From Sphingobacterium chuzhouense (lineage in GTDB: Bacteria; Bacteroidota; Bacteroidia; Sphingobacteriales; Sphingobacteriaceae), in the NCBI RefSeq assembly GCF_014692525.1, contig NZ_JACNYL010000006.1, forward strand, positions 1-64,000: 64,000 nt of DNA, written 5' to 3'. Positions 25,644 through 34,782 of the stretch are shown piece by piece. Every line of letters begins with the position of its first letter. Positions within the stretch are counted from its first letter, which is position 1. A model generated the notes under the pieces. The model saw only the letters and a list, made by a program, of their open reading frames with translations, did not search any database and was not told the origin of the DNA. A program made the position numbers and the translations under genes.

Positions 25644-28178
25644 TTAGAAATTTAAATGAAGGCTTACCCGATATCTGTCCTTGTCGACGTTTGGTAGCCC
25701 CGTATAATTTAACCGACGTATATACTCAACGCGCAGTAGACGGAAAATATTATCAATACCTACTTTTCCCTCCCAATATGGAATCTTATTATCGAGAACG
25801 TGTGTCATGATATGGCCATCGGCATCTCTGTCAAAATGAACCACATCTTTACTGATATACGGGTTATTAGCATCGCTCAGCCGTCCATAAAACATTTTAC
25901 CCCCCCAAATCTCCCGTAATTTAAGCTTCTTGATTAACGGAATCTTATTCAATATAAATCCTTCCAGTTGATGTTCAAATGCGAAACGGATATATTCGTC
26001 TGCTACAAACTCCATACTGCGCATCATCGAGAAGTCTATTTCATGGCGTGTGTCCTCATCCCGGAATATATTCGGCATTTCTAACAATGGATAAGGTAAT
26101 GTGCCCCAGATTTTTCCTCCGCTCAACGTGGCATCGGCGAACCCCAATTGATTCAAAAAGAAGCGTTTTGACACAGAAGCACGTACAGCGTCAAATGCAT
26201 AATCACCGTTCCAAAAACCTTTTAAGCCTCGGTTATATTGAAGATTAAACACCGGATATTTCTCTATAATCGTATTTCGTGTCAAATTACGGTAGTAGAA
26301 TTTTTCCTTCGGAGCCCATCGTAGTACAAATTCCACTTCATTGGTATTTATATTGGAAATATTGTAGGGGTCATCACCAGACGAAATAAACTCCAAGTCA
26401 CCTATTGCTCTCCTACGATGGTGGATAAAAGAACTTTGCAAGCTCACATGGTTGCCGAATTCTATTAAATGTTTAAGTTGATAGGCGTATGCATCCATCC
26501 ACTTGGTCGGACGATTGCTTCGTATAGACTGAAAAAAGCTATCTCCCTTTTTAAAGCCAAGCGATCTACCCGGATCAAAAATATCATGCTGCACAGCCAC
26601 TTGCAGGTAGTGGGCTGGAAAAGTAGCGACAGATTCACCATTTAACGAAAATGTCGGTCGGACAAAATATTTCATTTCGCCATCTTGCGTTCCATACGCC
26701 AAATAACCCTCAATAAACAATTTCTCCGAAAAACCAAGCGTCGTCCGTCCGCTAAGACGTATGCGATTGCCCTCTATATTATTCCGTGAATACAAATATT
26801 CCAATGGTCCAAATTCAACAGGCCCAGCCGGATAGAATCCTTGTGCCAATAGATAGCCGACAGCGAGCATTGTCCTAAATGTACGGTTGTTGTTCAGTGA
26901 ATCGACATTTGCATACACCCTATTTTCAACGGGCGACAACTGCACCGGGCGTTGTTGATGGACAAGTTTTTCATTTTCTTTTGCCGACGTCAATATCTCA
27001 GTAGGCGCTCCTTTAAAAACATCATCCGAAAAAGAAGGAGAAAAATCGTAATCGTAATTGTGTGTAGTCTTACGGCCATATACCGCATCGTTTCGGTTGG
27101 TACCAAACATGATGTCGACATCGCTACGAACCAAAAACATGTATTGTTCATCGTTGGGCCGGAATTGCAAATCAATCGTTATGTCATTGACCCAGTTTAA
27201 ATTTGCCTCCTTGTTTGCGCGCAAGGTAGCACCTTGTACCGCAAACCGGCCATCTGTTGTAATCCGAAGCTTTCCACTAAGTAGGAGGTCCGTCTTGTTC
27301 CTCGGCTCAAAATTCAATTCTATTAAACGGCCGTCTTCCGTATCAATAGTGTCCGCGATATAATACTTATAAAAAACTGGTGCGTTGTTGGCTATCGGAC
27401 TTAGGAATAATTTATTGATCAGAAAGATGTTTTCATCATAGATCTCGATATCCTGAAAGAGATAGGATAGATACGATTGAATATTATGGTTATTTACATA
27501 TCGGTCATCAAAATCCGTTTGTTTGATAGATTTTACTCTTTTTTTAAAGCTTTTGGGATCATTCTTCGAATAGACATCACTAAGCTGCTCCTGCATAAAT
27601 ATCGTTAGCAATTTATTTCCAGGTGATGTTAATGTGTCTACATTATCGAAGAAAAACCTCAAGCTTCCCATCCGTTTATTATACTGCTCCGATGGATTTA
27701 CGAGGCCAAATTGGAGTTTGTCATACTGCTGGAAGGATAGTCTAGGTTGGTTTTCCAAGCGGTTGGAGCGCTTATTCTTGATCACCTGATGAATAAGATC
27801 TACTGCTGGATTACGATTTCGATATTTCTGTCGGCGGGAGATTTCCACCGCGTCAATAACATGTTTATCGTTTTCCAGCGCAATTTGCAAATGCTCCTGT
27901 GCAGAATCAACGTGCACAAGCATTTCTCTATAGCCAACAGCCGACACGACGAGTCGCAGCGGAAGCTGACTCGTTGTCGTTAGGAGAAATTGCCCTGAAG
28001 CATCACAGGATGTACCGTCGGATGTACCACGCACCTGTATACTCGCCTGCGGAATGCCTTTCCCTGTTGCATCATCTATAACTGTTCCACTGATTTTTTG
28101 CTGAGCCACGCCTTGCTGTACAGCAACGCTAAGGGTAAATATCAACATCAACAATTTCAGCAAGCTTATTCTACTCAT
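25644..28178 (-). CDS. Outer-membrane protein with carboxypeptidase-like plug domain and DUF5686 barrel
   Basis: 844 residues from the ATG at 28178, which directly precedes a good signal peptide (SRISLLKLLMLIFTLSVAVQQGVAQ). An upstream in-frame start at 28208 would add ten residues and spoil it. Residues about 27-110 form a CarboxypepD_reg-like beta-sandwich (KISGTVIDDATGKGIPQASI). The rest is the DUF5686 region rich in alternating aromatic strands, ending in F at RVSLHLNF, an outer-membrane barrel signature. It resembles the barrel half of TonB-dependent receptors but lacks an obvious TonB plug. Function is unknown. First gene of an operon with the hydratase and AI-2E-family genes. Confidence 0.85.
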   Translation of the reverse strand: MSRISLLKLLMLIFTLSVAVQQGVAQQKISGTVIDDATGKGIPQASIQVRGTSDGTSCDASGQFLLTTTSQLPLRLVVSAVGYREMLVHVDSAQEHLQIALENDKHVIDAVEISRRQKYRNRNPAVDLIHQVIKNKRSNRLENQPRLSFQQYDKLQFGLVNPSEQYNKRMGSLRFFFDNVDTLTSPGNKLLTIFMQEQLSDVYSKNDPKSFKKRVKSIKQTDFDDRYVNNHNIQSYLSYLFQDIEIYDENIFLINKLFLSPIANNAPVFYKYYIADTIDTEDGRLIELNFEPRNKTDLLLSGKLRITTDGRFAVQGATLRANKEANLNWVNDITIDLQFRPNDEQYMFLVRSDVDIMFGTNRNDAVYGRKTTHNYDYDFSPSFSDDVFKGAPTEILTSAKENEKLVHQQRPVQLSPVENRVYANVDSLNNNRTFRTMLAVGYLLAQGFYPAGPVEFGPLEYLYSRNNIEGNRIRLSGRTTLGFSEKLFIEGYLAYGTQDGEMKYFVRPTFSLNGESVATFPAHYLQVAVQHDIFDPGRSLGFKKGDSFFQSIRSNRPTKWMDAYAYQLKHLIEFGNHVSLQSSFIHHRRRAIGDLEFISSGDDPYNISNINTNEVEFVLRWAPKEKFYYRNLTRNTIIEKYPVFNLQYNRGLKGFWNGDYAFDAVRASVSKRFFLNQLGFADATLSGGKIWGTLPYPLLEMPNIFRDEDTRHEIDFSMMRSMEFVADEYIRFAFEHQLEGFILNKIPLIKKLKLREIWGGKMFYGRLSDANNPYISKDVVHFDRDADGHIMTHVLDNKIPYWEGKVGIDNIFRLLRVEYIRRLNYTGLPNVDKDRYRVSLHLNF

Positions 28179-28504
28179 ATCCAAAATGGCACTGCCATAA
28201 AGATACAATTTGCTTTTATTTTTGATAAAGGTTTTCTCTTCATTTTTTTCCTTGATGAAAAAAACGAAGCAAAAAAAATCAAGGCTGAATATGGTTTTGC
28301 TATTTTTCTTTGTCTATTCCTAAACAGCATGGAACTCGCTTCGCTCAAACAACATGCTGTTTGTAACGGAATAGCCTGCATAAAAATGGTCGCAAAACAA
28401 TATAAGGCCGTTGGAACTCGCATAACCGAAAGACATTATTGACCACTTTTACTTCATTGACCACTTTTACTTCCGCAATTGTACTGCCCTCTATTAACAT
28501 TGAA
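28179..28504. other. Non-coding region between DUF5686 gene and nuoN, DUF5686 side
   Basis: No credible gene. It is AT-rich and holds a 10-bp inverted repeat, AAACAGCATG (28322-28331) and CATGCTGTTT (28353-28362), with a 21-nt loop, and the tandem 18-bp repeat listed separately. The DUF5686 promoter should be here, but I see no clear TTTG/TAnnTTTG pair on the minus strand. Confidence 0.6.
28438..28473. repeat. Perfect tandem duplication of an 18-bp unit
   Basis: ATTGACCACTTTTACTTC occurs twice in direct, gap-free succession (28438-28455 and 28456-28473). The GACCACTTTT core resembles the multiple terminal repeats at the ends of IS21-type elements, but no transposase or second end is present, so that reading is only a suggestion. 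Confidence 0.85.
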
Positions 28505-28611
28505 TGTCACATCCGGATATTTGAGGTCTGTAGAAACTCATATTAGCACTACCCTCTTTCTCAAATATCCGAAGTGACGATTTTTTGCATTCTTTTTTCT
28601 AAAAAAAGAAT
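28505..28611 (+). repeat. Composite two-hairpin dispersed repeat, copy 1
   Basis: First hairpin: outer stem GTCAC (28506-28510)/GTGAC (28574-28578), inner 12-bp perfect stem CGGATATTTGAG (28514-28525)/CTCAAATATCCG (28560-28571), and a loop with CTGTAGAAA (28528-28536) and TTAGCACTACCC (28543-28554), in which GTAG and CTAC can pair. After 9 nt including T6 comes a second hairpin ATTCTTTTTT (28589-28598)/AAAAAAGAAT (28602-28611), which contains the nuoN stop codon. A matching 108-bp element lies on the other strand at 49407-49514. The first hairpin followed by T6 also looks like a plus-strand terminator. Confidence 0.8.
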
Positions 28612-29984
28612 TTCAAAATACTATCCGGATAAACACCGATAATCAGCGTCAGTACGGCGGCAACAACCAATACTACCTTATAACTAGTTGGCACATGTTG
28701 CTCTGTTACTTCCTCTTCCGGTTTACGGAAATACATATTGACGACTACATGCAAATAATAGTATACCCCAATTGCAGCATTAATAACAGCTAAAATTAAC
28801 AACGTGATGTTATATGTTCCCATCACATTATTGAACATCATAAATTTACCCATAAAACCGGCCGTCAACGGTATACCAGCAAGCGAAAGCATGGCTAGGG
28901 TAAGTATCAGGGCCAACATCGGTTGCTTTTTCGCTAAGCCGTTGAACGACTCAAAGTTCTCTGAGCCAGTGCTACGTTTCACCAGAATAAGCACACCAAA
29001 AGCAATCACTGAAGCCAACGAATACGCCGTTGCGTATACCAGCATACCTGACGCAGAAGTTGCGCCGACAGATACGATGGCAAACAGCATATACCCTGCA
29101 TGCGAAATACTCGAATAAGCCATCATTCGCTTAAAGCTAGACTGTAGCAATGCGGTGATATTTCCTACAAAGAGGGTAATAATGATAATCGTAAGCAATA
29201 CCGGTGTCCAAAAGTCATGCAACGGAATCAATACTGTGCTGAACAGCCGTAAGAACCCGACAAAAGAAGCGACTTTTACAACCGTACTCATAAAGCTGGT
29301 AATCAATATCGGTGCACCATCATACACATCCGGTGTCCAGAAGTGAAAAGGAGCCGCACCGACCTTAAAGCATAAACCACAAAGCAACAGCAATACGCCG
29401 CCGTAAAATAAGGGAGAAATCTCAGAAGATGTCTGTACGTAGGCCTGCAATTCCGTTAGGTCAAATGTACCCGAAGCGCCATACAAAAGCGTGATACCAA
29501 AAAGAAGAAAACCTGTAGAGAAGGCTCCCATCAAAAAGTACTTAAGTGCCGCTTCGTTCGAAGCAAGATCCGTTTTCCGAATCCCCACCAAGATATACAA
29601 GGCAACCGACATCACCTCAATGCCGATGAACAGCATGGCAAAATTATGATAGGAATTGACCAACAACGCGCCGGTCAACGAAAAGATAATCAAACAAAAA
29701 TATTCCGAGAGATAGGTGCTGATGTTCTTAAAATATTCTTTAGAAAGCAAAATAACCAATCCCGTAATCACCACGCATAAAATAGAAAAAGACAATGCTA
29801 AGCGATCAAAAATCACCATTCCATGAAATTGCGGCAGTGCTTCGCTGTTCCATCCCGCCACTAGAAAGCCTAGTGTCACGACCAATCCCAGCAGTGTTAC
29901 AGGAAGCAGTGCGTTCTTTGCTTTGAACAAGCCCAGATATAACACCACCATCCCCAAGATACACAATGTAATAATTGCCCCCAT
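28599..29984 (-). CDS. nuoN: NADH-quinone oxidoreductase subunit N
   Basis: Antiporter-like proton-translocating subunit of respiratory complex I, inner membrane, 461 residues with about 14 hydrophobic helices. Conserved features include the TM5 Glu in FIGIEVMSVALYILVG, the Lys in SNEAALKYFLMGAFSTG, the discontinuous-helix region APFHFWTPDVYDGAP and SSFKRMMAYSSISHAGYML. Last gene of the 14-gene nuo operon. Its final codons and TAG fall inside the A/T hairpin of the dispersed repeat. Gap to nuoM is 19 bp. Confidence 0.96.
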   Translation of the reverse strand: MGAIITLCILGMVVLYLGLFKAKNALLPVTLLGLVVTLGFLVAGWNSEALPQFHGMVIFDRLALSFSILCVVITGLVILLSKEYFKNISTYLSEYFCLIIFSLTGALLVNSYHNFAMLFIGIEVMSVALYILVGIRKTDLASNEAALKYFLMGAFSTGFLLFGITLLYGASGTFDLTELQAYVQTSSEISPLFYGGVLLLLCGLCFKVGAAPFHFWTPDVYDGAPILITSFMSTVVKVASFVGFLRLFSTVLIPLHDFWTPVLLTIIIITLFVGNITALLQSSFKRMMAYSSISHAGYMLFAIVSVGATSASGMLVYATAYSLASVIAFGVLILVKRSTGSENFESFNGLAKKQPMLALILTLAMLSLAGIPLTAGFMGKFMMFNNVMGTYNITLLILAVINAAIGVYYYLHVVVNMYFRKPEEEVTEQHVPTSYKVVLVVAAVLTLIIGVYPDSILKFFF

Positions 29985-30003
29985 AATATTCTACAATCGC
30001 TAA

Positions 30004-31449
30004 TTAAAATTTAATTTGATTCAATAAGTTCGTTACCGATGCCTCTGACAGCTGTAAAATTGCTTTCGGCCATACACCTAAAAATAAGGTAAAAAACACG
30101 ATAACCGCCAACACCAATACTTCGTATCCTTTTATATCCAATACATTTACATAACGTTCTGGCAAAGCGCCCAACATCGATTTCTGATACAAGCGCAACA
30201 TATAGACCGCCCCCAAAATCAAGGTCAACCCGCCGAACACGGCATACCATACGCCATAATCAAACACACCTTTCAATAGTAGAAACTCACCGATAAAGCC
30301 ATTCGTCAACGGTAAACCCACCGCACCCATCAGAATAATAAGAAAGACCGTTGCCAAACGAGGGGTCTTGCTCGCCATTCCTCCCCATTCCGCCAATGTA
30401 CGCGTTCCTGTACGCTCCTGTAAGATATCAATGATAAAAAATATCCCCACTACACTCAAGCCATGGTTCACCATCTGGATGATCGCTCCTTGCAACCCTT
30501 CGAGGTTCCACGAAAATACGCCAGCTGAAATAAGTCCGACGTGTGCAATAGAAGAATAAGCGATCAGACGTTTAGCATCCTGCTGTTTAAAAGCGATTAT
30601 AGAAGCATACACGATCCCAATAACACAGAGAACCATCACCACTTGGCTATAAGCCAATGCACCAAGCGGGGCAACCGGTAATAGCCAACGAATCAATCCG
30701 TATACTCCCATTTTAAGCATAATACCTGCCAATAGCATTGTTCCCGCTGCTGGTGCATGCGTATAGGTATCAGGTTGCCAGGTATGGAACGGGAAGATTG
30801 GAATCTTGATGGCAAATGCCAGGAAGAATGCCCAGAATATCCAGCGCTGTGCAGACTCCGATAAGTCCAATGCCACGAATGCACTCCATTCAAAGCTTGG
30901 CGTTACACTTTGATTGTACAGATAAATCAGCGCCACCAACATCAACAAGCTTCCAAAGAATGTGTAAACAAAAAATTTAAGATTAATACGAATGCGGTCG
31001 CCATCGCCCCACAACGCACAGATAAAATAGATAGGAATCAAAGCCACTTCCCACCCAACATAGAATGTGAAAGCGTCTAACGCCAAAAATACAAGCAATA
31101 ATCCGGCTTGCATAAAAGAGATCAAAGCGAAGAAATTACCTTTATGCGCTTTACGAAACGAAGACAATACAATGAGTGGAATTAACCCATTTGTCAACAA
31201 TAACATCGGTAGGCTGATACCATCTATGCCAATATGAAATTGAATTCCCAAGGACTCCACCCACATCCAACGCTGCTCGAACTGTATACTCGCATCCGGT
31301 ATGAATCCGCACAAAAAAGGGATAGAAAGCCCCAATTCAAGCAACGCAGCAATTAATGCTATCCATTTTGCCCGTATTGCATCCTTTACAAAACATAATA
31401 CTATTGCTGAAATAACAGGTACTAATAGTAATATAAATAGGTTACTCAT
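30004..31449 (-). CDS. nuoM: NADH-quinone oxidoreductase subunit M
   Basis: Second antiporter-like subunit of complex I, 481 residues, about 14 membrane helices. The key Glu is in FYVGWEVALIPIYF. The conserved IKIPIFPFHTWQPDTYTHAPAAGT and DAKRLIAYSSIAHVGL segments mark the proton channel and the broken helix. Ordered between nuoL (16-bp gap) and nuoN, as in the standard operon. Confidence 0.97.
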   Translation of the reverse strand: MSNLFILLLVPVISAIVLCFVKDAIRAKWIALIAALLELGLSIPFLCGFIPDASIQFEQRWMWVESLGIQFHIGIDGISLPMLLLTNGLIPLIVLSSFRKAHKGNFFALISFMQAGLLLVFLALDAFTFYVGWEVALIPIYFICALWGDGDRIRINLKFFVYTFFGSLLMLVALIYLYNQSVTPSFEWSAFVALDLSESAQRWIFWAFFLAFAIKIPIFPFHTWQPDTYTHAPAAGTMLLAGIMLKMGVYGLIRWLLPVAPLGALAYSQVVMVLCVIGIVYASIIAFKQQDAKRLIAYSSIAHVGLISAGVFSWNLEGLQGAIIQMVNHGLSVVGIFFIIDILQERTGTRTLAEWGGMASKTPRLATVFLIILMGAVGLPLTNGFIGEFLLLKGVFDYGVWYAVFGGLTLILGAVYMLRLYQKSMLGALPERYVNVLDIKGYEVLVLAVIVFFTLFLGVWPKAILQLSEASVTNLLNQIKF

Positions 31450-31465
31450 TGTTTAATTGTCAAAA

Positions 31466-33385
31466 TTATATACTAAATACGGCATAAAGTAAGATCGCAA
31501 TCACACTGATCACCATCATCATGATATAAAAGCCCACATGGCCGCTTTGCCACTGCCTTACTCCTTTTCCAGCTCCAATAAAGAAGTTGCCCACCCCATT
31601 TACAAATCCATCTATTCCCGAGCGATCTACGTATTTATAAAAGCCAACCGATAATCTGTTCAATGGCTGCACAACAAGCGCATCATAAAACTCGTCCACA
31701 TATAATTTGCGAAAGGATAGCTTATGCAATCCTTTTGAAGCTTGTGTATCCGCTGTAGGGAGCGTTTCTTTTCTTACATACCGGTTGTAAGCAACAAAGG
31801 CCATAATCAAAGCACCACCGGCAGAAACTCCCATCAACAGGTACTCTGTACTATGACTTAACGACAACGTTTCTGCATGCGCACTCCCCGCTTCAAAAAT
31901 CGGTGCCAAGAATGCCGCTAAGCTATGATGTCCACCCAATGCTTCCGGGATATTGATAAAACCACCAATTACAGATAGCACGGCCAAAACAACCAGCGGC
32001 ACAGTCATTTGCCAAGGGGATTCATGCAAATGCTTTTTCTGTTCTTCTGTTCCTCGGAACTTACCGAAAAATGTCAGGTACAACAAACGGAACATATAAA
32101 ACGCTGTACATAAGGCAGTCAAAAAGCCTATCGCCCACAAAACAGGTTGGTGCTGAAACGCATGCGCCAATATCTCGTCTTTGGAAAAGAACCCAGCAAA
32201 CGGCGGAATACCACTAATTGCAATCGTTCCAATAAACATCGTGATAAACGTGATGGGCAGCGCTTTTCTTAAACCACCCATTTGGCGCATATCCTGCTCA
32301 TCGTGCATGGCGTGGATGACCGATCCTGCTCCAAGAAACAGCAATGCTTTAAAAAATGCGTGCGTCAGAACATGGAAAAAAGCCCCGGTGAACGCACCTA
32401 CCCCGAGGCCCAGAAACATGTATCCCAATTGGGATACCGTAGAATATGCCAATACCTTTTTAATATCAGTTTGTGTAATCGCTATAAACGCAGCTAATAA
32501 TGCGGTTGCTAACCCGACAACAGCCATTATTTCCATGGTCACCGGAGAAAGCGTGAATAAGATATTCGAACGAACAACCATATAGATACCTGCTGTTACC
32601 ATGGTGGCCGCGTGGATTAAGGCAGATACCGGCGTAGGACCTGCCATCGCGTCGGGTAGCCAAGTAAACAACGGAATCTGGGCAGACTTGCCCGTTGCGG
32701 CTACAAATAACAAGAGCGTGATGATAAGTAGCATAGAACTTCCCACCGGCATGCTTGCGGCAGCGGCAAATACCGTTCCGTACTCCAAACTGCCAAAAGT
32801 CTCCAAGATAAAGAACATCGCAATAAGAAAGCCCAAATCCCCAATACGGTTCATGACGAAAGCTTTCTTGGCAGCCGAGGCATAAGAAGCGTTTTTAAAC
32901 CAAAATCCAATCAACAGGTAAGAGCAAAGTCCTACACCTTCCCATCCAATAAACATCACCAGGTAATTAGAACCTAACACCAGAATGGTCATGAAGAAGA
33001 TGAATAGATTGAGGTAGGCGAAAAATTTTCCAAATCCCGCATCGCTAGCCATATAGCTGCACGAATATAAGTGAATCAAAAAGCCTACACCCGTAATAAT
33101 CAAGAGCATAACAGCACTCAGCGGATCCGCTAAGAAAGAAAGTGCTACATGCAGTTTACCGACCGTAAACCAGTCGAAGAGATGTACATATATTTCTCCG
33201 GAAGCACCGGCTTCGCGTGCTGCGGCGATTTCGAAGTAAACGAACAAGCTTAATACAAAAGAAGCGAGTACCACCCCACAGCCGACTATAGCCGTAAGCG
33301 CTTTCGGCACACGATTACCCATTAATCCATTTATTACAAAACCTATAAAAGGTATCAATGGGATCAGCCAAATTAATTCAGACAT
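31466..33385 (-). CDS. nuoL: NADH-quinone oxidoreductase subunit L
   Basis: Distal antiporter-like subunit of complex I, 639 residues, with the long C-terminal lateral helix and an extra terminal membrane anchor. Diagnostic segments are FIGWEGVGLCSYLLIGFWF with the channel Glu, SAQIPLFTWLPDAMAGPTPVSALIHAATMVTAG, DIKKVLAYSTVSQLGYMFLG and HAFFKALLFLGAGSVIH. Stop-start spacing to nuoK is 31 bp. Confidence 0.97.
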   Translation of the reverse strand: MSELIWLIPLIPFIGFVINGLMGNRVPKALTAIVGCGVVLASFVLSLFVYFEIAAAREAGASGEIYVHLFDWFTVGKLHVALSFLADPLSAVMLLIITGVGFLIHLYSCSYMASDAGFGKFFAYLNLFIFFMTILVLGSNYLVMFIGWEGVGLCSYLLIGFWFKNASYASAAKKAFVMNRIGDLGFLIAMFFILETFGSLEYGTVFAAAASMPVGSSMLLIITLLLFVAATGKSAQIPLFTWLPDAMAGPTPVSALIHAATMVTAGIYMVVRSNILFTLSPVTMEIMAVVGLATALLAAFIAITQTDIKKVLAYSTVSQLGYMFLGLGVGAFTGAFFHVLTHAFFKALLFLGAGSVIHAMHDEQDMRQMGGLRKALPITFITMFIGTIAISGIPPFAGFFSKDEILAHAFQHQPVLWAIGFLTALCTAFYMFRLLYLTFFGKFRGTEEQKKHLHESPWQMTVPLVVLAVLSVIGGFINIPEALGGHHSLAAFLAPIFEAGSAHAETLSLSHSTEYLLMGVSAGGALIMAFVAYNRYVRKETLPTADTQASKGLHKLSFRKLYVDEFYDALVVQPLNRLSVGFYKYVDRSGIDGFVNGVGNFFIGAGKGVRQWQSGHVGFYIMMMVISVIAILLYAVFSI

Positions 33386-33416
33386 ACAATTTCTTACTAA
33401 AAATTCTCCTATTCAA

Positions 33417-33746
33417 TTACCAACGCAATTTACTCAACGATTCAATATCCACCGATTTGGTATTTCGGTATACCATGATGATAATCGCCAGGCCGACAGC
33501 CACCTCTGCTGCCGCCAACGCCATGATGAAAAATACGAATACCTGTCCTGTCGGATCGCCCCGATAGGCGGAAAAAGCCGCCAACAACAAATTGACAGCA
33601 TTCAGCATCAATTCGATGGACATCATAATGATGATCACATTCCGACGGATAAGTACGCCCGTAACACCGATAGCGAAAATGATACTACAAAAAATAATGT
33701 AGTGGTTGAGTGGAACACCCTGAATCTGCGTTACAATATTCTCCAT
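33417..33746 (-). CDS. nuoK: NADH-quinone oxidoreductase subunit K
   Basis: Small three-helix membrane subunit of complex I (109 residues). The two buried acidic residues needed for proton transfer appear in MSIELMLNAVNLL and ALAAAEVAVGLAI. Its ATG shares one base with the nuoJ stop codon, indicating translational coupling. Confidence 0.96.
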   Translation of the reverse strand: MENIVTQIQGVPLNHYIIFCSIIFAIGVTGVLIRRNVIIIMMSIELMLNAVNLLLAAFSAYRGDPTGQVFVFFIMALAAAEVAVGLAIIIMVYRNTKSVDIESLSKLRW

Positions 33747-34252
33747 TATGCTTTTTTAATCTCTTTAACTTCCTTTTTTGCCAATAATACCGCTCCAATC
33801 ATCGCTATCAGCAATAAAATTGCCGAAATCTCAAAAGGCAACAAGAACTCATTAAACAACACGTTCCCCAAATGCTTCACGAGTCCAATATCGGTATTGC
33901 CGGTCACGATCTCATTGGATGGCTCGATTACGCGCAAAGCTCCCAGAAGTGTCGCAAACAGGCACATTCCTGCGATAACGCCCATAACCTTCACCAAGTT
34001 AGACTTCATGGGTTCCGTATCCTCGTTGAGATTTAGGAGCATGAGGACAAATAAAAAGAGCACCATAATTGCGCCCATATATACAATAAAATTGACTACT
34101 GCCAGAAACTGCGCGTTCAGTAAAATATAATGAACCGTCAGCGTAAAAAACGTAACCACCAAATACAGCACGCTGTGTACTGGATTTTTGGTGAAGATCG
34201 TCATCAACGCGAAAAAAATAGCAACAAAGGCAACAAAATAAAATAGGGACAT
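33746..34252 (-). CDS. nuoJ: NADH-quinone oxidoreductase subunit J
   Basis: Five-helix membrane subunit of complex I, 168 residues. The FLAVVNFIVYMGAIMVLFLFVLMLLN stretch is the pi-bulge helix conserved in ND6/NuoJ. It begins one base after the nuoI stop and overlaps nuoK by one base. Confidence 0.95.
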   Translation of the reverse strand: MSLFYFVAFVAIFFALMTIFTKNPVHSVLYLVVTFFTLTVHYILLNAQFLAVVNFIVYMGAIMVLFLFVLMLLNLNEDTEPMKSNLVKVMGVIAGMCLFATLLGALRVIEPSNEIVTGNTDIGLVKHLGNVLFNEFLLPFEISAILLLIAMIGAVLLAKKEVKEIKKA

Positions 34253-34253
34253 G

Positions 34254-34778
34254 CTAGTTTGTTTTTTCCGGGTTTAGTTTCGTAATATCAAATACAGGCT
34301 CGACTAATTTGTCTTTCCCGTAAATAAAATCCTTTCTCACATAATCTGCCGTCACATGTGGGCCATCCAGATAAATTGCTTCTTTCGGACATGCCTCTTC
34401 ACATAGACCACAAAAAATACAACGCAGCATATTGATTTCATAAACCGCCGCGTATTTTTCCTCACGGTATAGGTGCTCTTCTTCTTTTGTGCGCTCTGCA
34501 GCTATCATCGTAATCGCCTCTGCCGGGCAAGAAAGTGCACAAAGTCCACAAGCTGTACAGCGCTCACGTCCCTCCTCATCACGCTTCAACGAATGCAGCC
34601 CACGGAAATTTTTCGAATAAGGTCGCTGCTCCTCCGGATATTTCACCGTTGGAATTTTCTTAAAAAAATGTCGTATCGTAATACCTAATCCCTTTGCAAT
34701 AGCAGGCAGATACATGCGTTCCCAAAAATTCATGGGTTTCTGCTCGATAACTTTCTTTCTATTTGATAAAGATTGCAT
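34254..34778 (-). CDS. nuoI: NADH-quinone oxidoreductase subunit I
   Basis: Peripheral-arm iron-sulfur subunit carrying clusters N6a and N6b that pass electrons toward N2. The 174 residues contain two classical 4Fe-4S motifs: C74/C77/C80/C84 in CTACGLCALSC and C120/C123/C126/C130 in CIFCGLCEEAC. The N-terminal amphipathic stretch docks on NuoH. nuoH lies 4 bp upstream. Confidence 0.97.
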   Translation of the reverse strand: MQSLSNRKKVIEQKPMNFWERMYLPAIAKGLGITIRHFFKKIPTVKYPEEQRPYSKNFRGLHSLKRDEEGRERCTACGLCALSCPAEAITMIAAERTKEEEHLYREEKYAAVYEINMLRCIFCGLCEEACPKEAIYLDGPHVTADYVRKDFIYGKDKLVEPVFDITKLNPEKTN

Positions 34779-34782
34779 AGTC

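Noticed and set aside
28175..28423. Minus-strand open frame of 82 codons upstream of the DUF5686 gene
   Set aside because: Hydrophobic/Cys-rich random composition, overlaps the DUF5686 start and the inverted repeat; no sign of selection as protein.
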